The notes under the pieces were generated by a model, which saw nothing but the letters and a program-made list of their open reading frames with translations, did no database searches and had not been told where the DNA came from. Shown here piece after piece: positions 5,874 to 10,124 of a DNA stretch of 10,124 nucleotides. Within the stretch, counting starts at the first letter, position 1; every line of letters starts with the position of its first letter. This DNA comes from Thermococcaceae archaeon (lineage in GTDB: Archaea; Methanobacteriota_B; Thermococci; Thermococcales; Thermococcaceae): contig JAMOPD010000268.1 in assembly GCA_027064745.1 (NCBI GenBank), positions 1-10,124 of the forward strand, read 5' to 3'. A program made the translations under genes and the position numbers.

Positions 5874-7035
5874 ACTCACTGCAAAATTTAAACTCAAGGA
5901 AACTCCTAAAGGATTAGATTACCTCTTTTCTGTTTACCGTGAAATAGTGAATTTTCTAATCTCATACACTCACGAGAACAACATAACCAGCTTCTACAGG
6001 CTCAAAAAAGAAACCTACAAAAGCCTACGTGAGGGATACCCAGAACTACCGAGCCACTACATTTACACGGCTTGCCAGATGGCTACCGCAGTTTACAAGA
6101 GCTACAGGAAGAGGAAACGGAAGGGTAAAGCCAATGGAAAGCCTGTTTTCAAGAAAGGTGTCATAATGCTGGACGACCACTTGTTTAAACTCAACCTTGA
6201 AAAGGGAGTAGTGAAGTTCTCCACTCCAAACGGGAGGATTGCTTTAGAGTTCTATCCAGCCAAATATTATAAGAAATTCAAGGGTTGGAAGGTTGGGCAG
6301 GCGTGGTTAGTTAAAACGCCTAAGGGAGTTTTTATTAACGTGGTCTTTTCAAAAGAGGTTGAAATAAGAGAGCCAAAGGCTTTTGTTGGCGTGGATTTGA
6401 ATGAGAATAATGTAACCTTAGCACTCCCTAATGGGGAGTTTGTTCAAATAATAACCCACGAAAGGGAAATTAGGACGGGTTATTTCGTAAAAAGAAGAAA
6501 GATTCAAAAGAAGATTAGAGCGGGGAAGAAGAGGGAAGAGTTACTGCAAAAATACGGAGAGCGTGAGAGGAATAGGCTTAACGACCTTTACCACAAGATT
6601 GCTAATGTAATCGTTGAATTTGCAAAGCGTTATGGTGGAATTGCCTTAGAGGATTTAACGGAAATCCGGGAGTCAATTAGATATTCCGCTGAGATGAATG
6701 GAAGGCTCCACCGCTGGAGTTTTCACAAACTTCAATCAATTATTAAGTATAAGGCTAAACTGAAGAGTGTTAGGGTTGTTTTCGTGAATCCGGCCTTTAC
6801 TTCCTCCCTGTGCCCGATATGTGGGGGAAAATTAAGCCCGAATGGGCATAGGGTTTTGAAGTGTTCAAACTGTGGTTTTGAAGCCGACAGAGATGTTGTT
6901 GGGAGTTGGAATATTCGCTTGAAAGCCCTGAAGATGTGGGGAGTAACCGTTCCCCCCGAAAGCCCTCCAATGAAGACGGGAGGAGGGAAGCCTACCCATT
7001 ACAAAATTAACACACTACACACAATTAACGGGTAG
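5854..7035 (+). CDS. tnpB: TnpB, RNA-guided RuvC-like nuclease of the IS607 element
   Basis: A 393-residue TnpB, the ancestor group of Cas12. The N-terminal half carries the wedge/REC-like part, with a basic stretch S-Y-R-K-R-K-R-K-G-K near residue 88. The RuvC domain has G-V-D-L-N-E (Asp181), A-L-E-D-L (Glu266) and F-E-A-D-R-D with Asp347 as the probable third acidic residue (Asp345 is next to it). Between the last two is a zinc ribbon (Cys320, Cys323, Cys337, Cys340). The usual N-A-A after the last Asp is V-V-G-S-W here, a variant I believe also occurs in other archaeal TnpBs. All catalytic residues are present, so it is probably active. In this family it uses an omegaRNA from the element's right end to cut donor sites and favour retention. 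The tail of about 35 residues (from M-W-G-V-T) seems to be translated omegaRNA scaffold. The stop codon TAG (7033-7035) lies outside the element, in host DNA. Confidence 0.93.
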   Translation: MPSETIKLTAKFKLKETPKGLDYLFSVYREIVNFLISYTHENNITSFYRLKKETYKSLREGYPELPSHYIYTACQMATAVYKSYRKRKRKGKANGKPVFKKGVIMLDDHLFKLNLEKGVVKFSTPNGRIALEFYPAKYYKKFKGWKVGQAWLVKTPKGVFINVVFSKEVEIREPKAFVGVDLNENNVTLALPNGEFVQIITHEREIRTGYFVKRRKIQKKIRAGKKREELLQKYGERERNRLNDLYHKIANVIVEFAKRYGGIALEDLTEIRESIRYSAEMNGRLHRWSFHKLQSIIKYKAKLKSVRVVFVNPAFTSSLCPICGGKLSPNGHRVLKCSNCGFEADRDVVGSWNIRLKALKMWGVTVPPESPPMKTGGGKPTHYKINTLHTING

Positions 7036-7047
7036 GCAGAACGGTAG
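6905..7047 (+). ncRNA. Candidate omegaRNA (reRNA) scaffold and guide at the right end of the IS element
   Basis: TnpB partner RNAs come from the 3' end of tnpB and the right end of the element, with the guide copied from the flanking DNA. Here CCCTCC (6963-6968) can pair with GGAGGG (6982-6987) over a 13-nt loop, and a G/C-rich stretch (6951-6990) stands out from the AT-rich last 40 bases. The scaffold should end at 7031 and the guide begin at 7032 with GTAGGCAGAACGG, that is the host signal-peptide codons. The 5' limit and the guide length given are guesses. Confidence 0.5.
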
Positions 7048-7088
7048 CACCTACGATAAAGCTTGCAAGTAGTGCGGAAGTCACCAAC

Positions 7089-9668
7089 ATGTGGGTTATA
7101 AATTCGAATGAACTCCTATGGAAAGATGCGCTAAATGATCAGGGTCATGAGCAGGATCAGTGGCTACATGAGGAAGGAGGGACATCAACACATTTTGATA
7201 TAAAGGAGTTTAGAGTAACCAGCGATGACCAGAATCTATATTTCCTCGTGACTTTCAATGACATGAGCAACATCCAGCTCGGTTACAATGGTGCAACATT
7301 TCTGGATATAGCAATAGACTATAAAGACGGTGGAAACAATTGGTTAGCAGGAAATCCAGGGCTTCAAACATCTATAGCTTGGGATTATCAGGTGGTCGTC
7401 AATCTCGCAGACCCTACATACCACAGTACAGCAGCTACGGTTAACTTGACCAATCCAGGGGACTGGGGGAAAATCTTTTACATAGTCAACAGCAACTGGC
7501 AGCAGCTTGCAATACCCGGAGCTGAAATGAGCGTTAATATCAGCAACAATGCAATAGAGATAGCTCTGCCCCTATCGATGTTCGGAGGAAACCTTCCTCA
7601 GAATCTGAAAATCGCAGTTATGACAGCTCCCGGCTGGGCTGATGGAGATGGAAACGGCGGAGTATGGGGAGAAGCATTTGACTTTGTCAGTGACAAATCA
7701 AGCGATGAGGAAAAAGCTGATGGTGTTCTCAACTACTACATAGATGTTCCCACAGAACAGATTATGTCTCATTCTCCAATATCTGTAGATGGGAATCCCA
7801 ACGAGTGGACAGGAGAGTTCATTATTCCAAGGCCAATCTTAACATTGAATCTCACATCTAGTATCAATGATGTTGAACCAAACCAACCAGCAAATATAAC
7901 AATCAGCATTTCTAACATAGGTGATGGCACCGCCGACAGTGTCAATGTAACCCTCTACGACAACGATATAAAGGTTAAAAACTGGACAGTCACTGTTCCA
8001 GCTAAGGGCAAGATAAACCTGAACTATATATATGAATACAACGAGCAGAAAACTGGAACTCACCATCTAAAAGCTATAGTTGAGTATGAAGGCAAAAACA
8101 TAACAGCATCCTACAAGCTCTACGTCGGGGAAATCGAGATCAGAAGACAGAATCTAATGACTGCAGGAATGTATATCTGGCCTGGCTTATACATGAAAAG
8201 ATACGAGTGGAGTGTAAATGCACTTGAAATGGCAAAAGGCATGGCAACTACAAACGAATCCATGAATCAGATAAATCTGTTAGAGAAGAAGCTCAAAGAA
8301 AACTATAGATTGTTCAAAAAGGGATTCACCCTCCTCCAAGGAAACAACCCCTCACCCAGAGGAGCTTTCATTGTAGCCTCAGCTTATTACAAGATTAAAG
8401 GCATTCAAAAAGAAATATCAGAATTGCTCAAAAAGCTCGAAGCAGAGGGAGTTATGAATAAAGTTACCAAAGTTGCAGAAGATATGCAGCATGGAGAAGC
8501 AGGTGCAAATCTGACAGCTCTCTACCTCGGCTCTGATGATAAATACTACTATGTGGTTGTTGATACAGGTAACACTGAAAACTGGGATGTTGCCTATGGA
8601 ATTGCCATCGATGCAAAGGACGGCGGCTACAACGGAACATCAGATGCCTGGGGAAGAAATCTCTGGTTCTCATTCAAAGCAGATTATGAGATATATATCT
8701 ATTGGAGTTCTGAAGATAACAGTATTGCCGCCACGAGCTTTGCGGAATGGAATTCCGGAGAATGGAAGTACAGCAAACCCAGTGAAGCTGGAATCAAAGT
8801 TTCATATACAAAAGGTTCTGGCGGAATAAAGAGGCTCATATTCCAGATTCCGCTGTCTCTAATTCCAGATCCAGAGAATGCAAAGGTGAGCGCATTTGTT
8901 ACAGGAGCAGATCCGGGAACATCAGCTGTTGACTGCCTGCCATACGACAGGAGCATAAATGACCAGGCAAATGAATGGAACGACCTTGACTGGATAACAA
9001 CCTATGCAACACCGAATGGAACTGGATCAGAGCTTCCATCAGAGATAACCATTGATGGCGCTCTTGCTGACTGGCAGAATGCCAAAGTCATGATCAAAGA
9101 GAAGAACTTGAACTATGCAGGTGCCAATCTCGCTATGCTTGGAGTGGACTATGACGAGAACTACCTCTATATAGCACTTGAGGCAAACAACAGCGAGAAC
9201 TGGGATCTGAGCTACGGAATTGCGCTGGATGTCAAGGACGGTGGTTACACTACTGGCAGAGATGCATGGGGCAAGCTGATAGGTTTCACTGAGGGAGTGG
9301 ACTACGAAATCTACGGCTGGTGGAACAGCGGAACAAAGAGGCTTGAGTACAACTTCGGCAAGGACACAGGAATGCAGCTGGTCAAATACGAGGATGGAAA
9401 GTGGACGTACGACTGGAACAAGCAGTTCAAGGGATTCAAGGCAGCATACTTCGGAGGGACCTCAGGCCTGCAGACTGTAGAGATTGGAATCCCATGGGAA
9501 GCCATAGACGGAAGGCCTAAGGAAGTGAAGGTTATAGCATGGATAGCCGGAGGGGACAACACCTCAGCCGTTGTTACAGTTCCGGACGACAAGGCAGTTC
9601 ATGACAGCACGGATGAATGGAAGGACACCGACACGCTGAGCAACTTTGTGAAAGTAATGATTAAATGA
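7089..9668 (+). CDS. Remaining open frame of the interrupted secreted protein (DOMON-like/CARDB multidomain)
   Basis: 859 residues; the first ATG after the IS element, only weakly preceded by GGAAG and without a signal peptide, so any product would stay in the cell. Coding sequence without a start codon continues upstream to 7032. The order seen is: residues 1-222, a glucodextranase C-terminal-type DOMON-like domain (W-K-D-A-L-N-D-Q, F-D-I-K-E-F-R-V, D-I-A-I-D-Y-K-D-G-G, ending S-D-E-E-K-A-D-G-V-L-N-Y-Y); 229-240, a short I-S-V-D-G-N-P-N-E-W start of a second module; about 250-346, a CARDB-like beta domain (V-E-P-N-Q-P-A-N-I-T-I-S-I-S-N-I-G-D-G); about 350-460, an alpha-helical charged region; about 465-640 and 650-859, two homologous DOMON-like modules sharing A-G-A-N-L, S/T-E-N-W-D, D-x-K-D-G-G-Y and D-A-W-G. 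No glycosidase domain and no C-terminal anchor are seen. Related modules accompany archaeal amylopullulanases, so glucan binding outside the cell is my inference. Confidence 0.8.
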   Translation: MWVINSNELLWKDALNDQGHEQDQWLHEEGGTSTHFDIKEFRVTSDDQNLYFLVTFNDMSNIQLGYNGATFLDIAIDYKDGGNNWLAGNPGLQTSIAWDYQVVVNLADPTYHSTAATVNLTNPGDWGKIFYIVNSNWQQLAIPGAEMSVNISNNAIEIALPLSMFGGNLPQNLKIAVMTAPGWADGDGNGGVWGEAFDFVSDKSSDEEKADGVLNYYIDVPTEQIMSHSPISVDGNPNEWTGEFIIPRPILTLNLTSSINDVEPNQPANITISISNIGDGTADSVNVTLYDNDIKVKNWTVTVPAKGKINLNYIYEYNEQKTGTHHLKAIVEYEGKNITASYKLYVGEIEIRRQNLMTAGMYIWPGLYMKRYEWSVNALEMAKGMATTNESMNQINLLEKKLKENYRLFKKGFTLLQGNNPSPRGAFIVASAYYKIKGIQKEISELLKKLEAEGVMNKVTKVAEDMQHGEAGANLTALYLGSDDKYYYVVVDTGNTENWDVAYGIAIDAKDGGYNGTSDAWGRNLWFSFKADYEIYIYWSSEDNSIAATSFAEWNSGEWKYSKPSEAGIKVSYTKGSGGIKRLIFQIPLSLIPDPENAKVSAFVTGADPGTSAVDCLPYDRSINDQANEWNDLDWITTYATPNGTGSELPSEITIDGALADWQNAKVMIKEKNLNYAGANLAMLGVDYDENYLYIALEANNSENWDLSYGIALDVKDGGYTTGRDAWGKLIGFTEGVDYEIYGWWNSGTKRLEYNFGKDTGMQLVKYEDGKWTYDWNKQFKGFKAAYFGGTSGLQTVEIGIPWEAIDGRPKEVKVIAWIAGGDNTSAVVTVPDDKAVHDSTDEWKDTDTLSNFVKVMIK
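8496..9665 (+). repeat. Two tandem homologous DOMON-like modules
   Basis: Codons 470-640 (8496-9008) and 677-859 (9117-9665) code for two copies of one module. Shared landmarks, in order: A-G-A-N-L, a Y-Y/L-Y beta strand, E-N-W-D, Y-G-I-A, D-x-K-D-G-G-Y, D-A-W-G, D-Y-E-I-Y, I-P, and a Thr/Ser-Ala-Val stretch ending in a D-E/N-E-W motif. DNA identity is only local, so the duplication is old. Confidence 0.75.
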
Positions 9669-9689
9669 TTTCCTTCTTTTACCATTTTT
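9669..9689 (+). terminator. T-rich tract after the interrupted gene
   Basis: Directly after the TGA stop the plus strand reads TTTCC TTCTTTT and then ATTTTT, suitable for archaeal oligo-U termination without a hairpin. It fills the 19-bp gap to the convergent kinase gene. Confidence 0.4.
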
Positions 9690-10124
9690 ATACGATCATC
9701 TTGGAGAGGTATAATGTAACCGCTATCGCCAGCTGATTGGAGAAGTTATCATCTGGAGGAAAATCATAAAACTCAGCAACCATTCCCGCAATTGCTCCTA
9801 CAATAGCATGTGGAAAATTCATCAATAAGAGCAGGATAGCAAGGGCAGAGAAGAAGTAGGCTAGACTCCCCTCAACACTCTTGCCATTTGCAAAACGGTG
9901 CCTCCCGAAGGTCTTGCCTATTATCGCCGCCATAGCATCCCCCACTGTAGCAACTGCAATAGCCCCGATTGCTATATCCTTCGAAAAGAAATAAACCACG
10001 ATAAATGCCCCTGCTGCAAAGTATATGTGCGCCGCAATCCCCCCCCTTTCTTCCTCCCGAGTGATCTCGTCTATGTTTTTCTCAAGGGTTGATATAACTT
10101 CATCCTGAACATAAATGCGAAGAA
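9688..10124 (-). CDS. SEC59/DGK1-type polyprenol or diacylglycerol kinase-like membrane protein, C-terminal part
   Basis: The frame is open to the right edge; the visible 144 codons are the C-terminal part of a larger protein, the N-terminus being outside the window. A GTG at 9999 is internal: the frame upstream reads on with sensible residues (I-Y-V-Q-D-E-V-I-S-T-L-E-K, then E-R-G-G-I-A-A-H-I-Y-F). The signature is G-D-A-M-A-A-I-I-G-K-x-F-G-R-H-R followed by N-G-K-S-V-E-G-S, the conserved acidic and Lys-Ser-x-Glu-Gly region of the dolichol kinase/CTP-dependent diacylglycerol kinase/phytol kinase family. About four hydrophobic segments are visible. Family members phosphorylate an isoprenoid alcohol or lipid with CTP at the membrane; which substrate applies here cannot be read. 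A run of eight G on the coding strand (10046-10039) codes for Arg-Gly-Gly and leaves the frame intact. Convergent with the interrupted secreted-protein gene. Confidence 0.83.
   Translation of the reverse strand, partial: LRIYVQDEVISTLEKNIDEITREEERGGIAAHIYFAAGAFIVVYFFSKDIAIGAIAVATVGDAMAAIIGKTFGRHRFANGKSVEGSLAYFFSALAILLLLMNFPHAIVGAIAGMVAEFYDFPPDDNFSNQLAIAVTLYLSKMIV

Larger units (their letters stand above)
5202..7031 (+). mobile_element. IS607-family insertion sequence (tnpA serine recombinase plus tnpB), 1830 bp
   Basis: The ends were deduced from the interrupted gene. The left flank ends ATTTTTGGG (5199-5201 are GGG) and the right flank begins after GG (7030-7031) with GTAGGC. IS607 elements recombine at a GG dinucleotide; taking GG as the shared core gives an empty site TTTGGGGTAGG, which restores the reading frame exactly. 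As expected for the family there are no long terminal inverted repeats and no target duplication beyond the dinucleotide; the boundary can slide by one or two bases within the G run. Near the left end TTTCATAA occurs twice (5205-5212, 5245-5252); near the right end ATTAAC occurs twice (7006-7011, 7024-7029). These are candidate recombinase sites. Both genes look intact, so the element is probably autonomous. Confidence 0.9.
5154..9668 (+). pseudogene. Secreted multidomain glycan-associated protein gene, interrupted by IS607-type element
   Basis: The gene starts at ATG 5154 behind GAGGTG (5141-5146) and codes for Met-Lys-Lys-Ser and a hydrophobic run ending in I-F-G at codon 16 (5199-5201). 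Then the IS element begins and the frame stops at TAG 5214. The same frame resumes at 7032 with V-G-R-T-V-A-P-T. Removing 5202-7031 (1830 bp, 610 codons) gives an uninterrupted 894-residue protein with a normal signal peptide: basic start, hydrophobic core of about 14 residues, polar Ala/Ser-rich end. As it stands, no full-length exported product can be made. Apart from the insertion I see no decay: the 3' part stays open for 859 codons, which suggests a recent event. It shares its control region with the 4-alpha-glucanotransferase. Domain content is given in the entry for the remaining open frame. Confidence 0.85.

Noticed and set aside
8464..9592. Minus-strand open frames opposite the DOMON-like modules
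   Set aside because: Low-complexity shadow translations (His/Ser/Leu-rich) opposite a long open frame with clear repeats.
1..10124. CRISPR arrays, tRNA or rRNA genes
   Set aside because: Reading both strands I saw no regularly spaced repeats and no tRNA-like cloverleaf or T-arm GTTCNANNC signal in a suitable context.

Overview
The window looks like chromosomal DNA of a hyperthermophilic archaeon of the Thermococcales, most probably Thermococcus. The reasons are a TtuA-type tRNA thiolase, a GH57 4-alpha-glucanotransferase that reads like the T. litoralis/T. kodakarensis enzyme, archaeal TATA boxes, strong GGAGGTG ribosome binding sites, a perfect Thermococcales Glycolytic Motif (TATCAC-N5-GTGATA) and an archaeal IS607-type element. 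No species is assigned.

Layout. (1) 1-1972, minus strand: a tight operon in the order stand-alone lipoyl-domain protein, TRAP solute-binding lipoprotein (dctP), TRAP small membrane subunit (dctQ), TRAP large subunit (dctM, only its first 21 codons are in the window). (2) 1973-2185: a divergent intergenic region with a pair of AT-rich palindromes in front of the operon and a leaderless-type promoter for ttuA. (3) 2186-3103, plus strand: ttuA, convergent with and overlapping by 14 bp (4) 3090-5042, minus strand: the cytoplasmic GH57 4-alpha-glucanotransferase. (5) 5043-5153: a divergent control region with one perfect and two degenerate TGM operators, flanking a TATA element usable in both directions. 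(6) 5154-9668, plus strand: a gene for a large secreted multidomain protein (glucodextranase-C/DOMON-like, CARDB, helical region, two further DOMON-like modules), interrupted inside its signal peptide by (7) a 1830-bp IS607-family element (5202-7031) with a serine recombinase and a TnpB nuclease. (8) 9688-10124, minus strand: the C-terminal part of a SEC59/DGK1-type polyprenol/diacylglycerol kinase-like membrane protein that runs off the right edge.

How it fits together. The glucanotransferase and the interrupted secreted protein share a control region carrying the operator of the maltodextrin-responsive regulator Tgr/TrmBL1, so the secreted protein probably belonged to alpha-glucan handling outside the cell. 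The IS element inserted at a GG dinucleotide within a GGGG run. Removing exactly 1830 bp (610 codons) rejoins the frame and restores an 894-residue protein with a signal peptide. The insertion therefore looks recent and precisely reversible. The TnpB reading frame has no stop of its own and ends on a TAG supplied by the host gene, and the presumed omegaRNA guide would be the host signal-peptide sequence just after the right end. The TRAP operon is unusual in starting with a free lipoyl domain. Its metabolic partner genes, if any, lie beyond the left edge.
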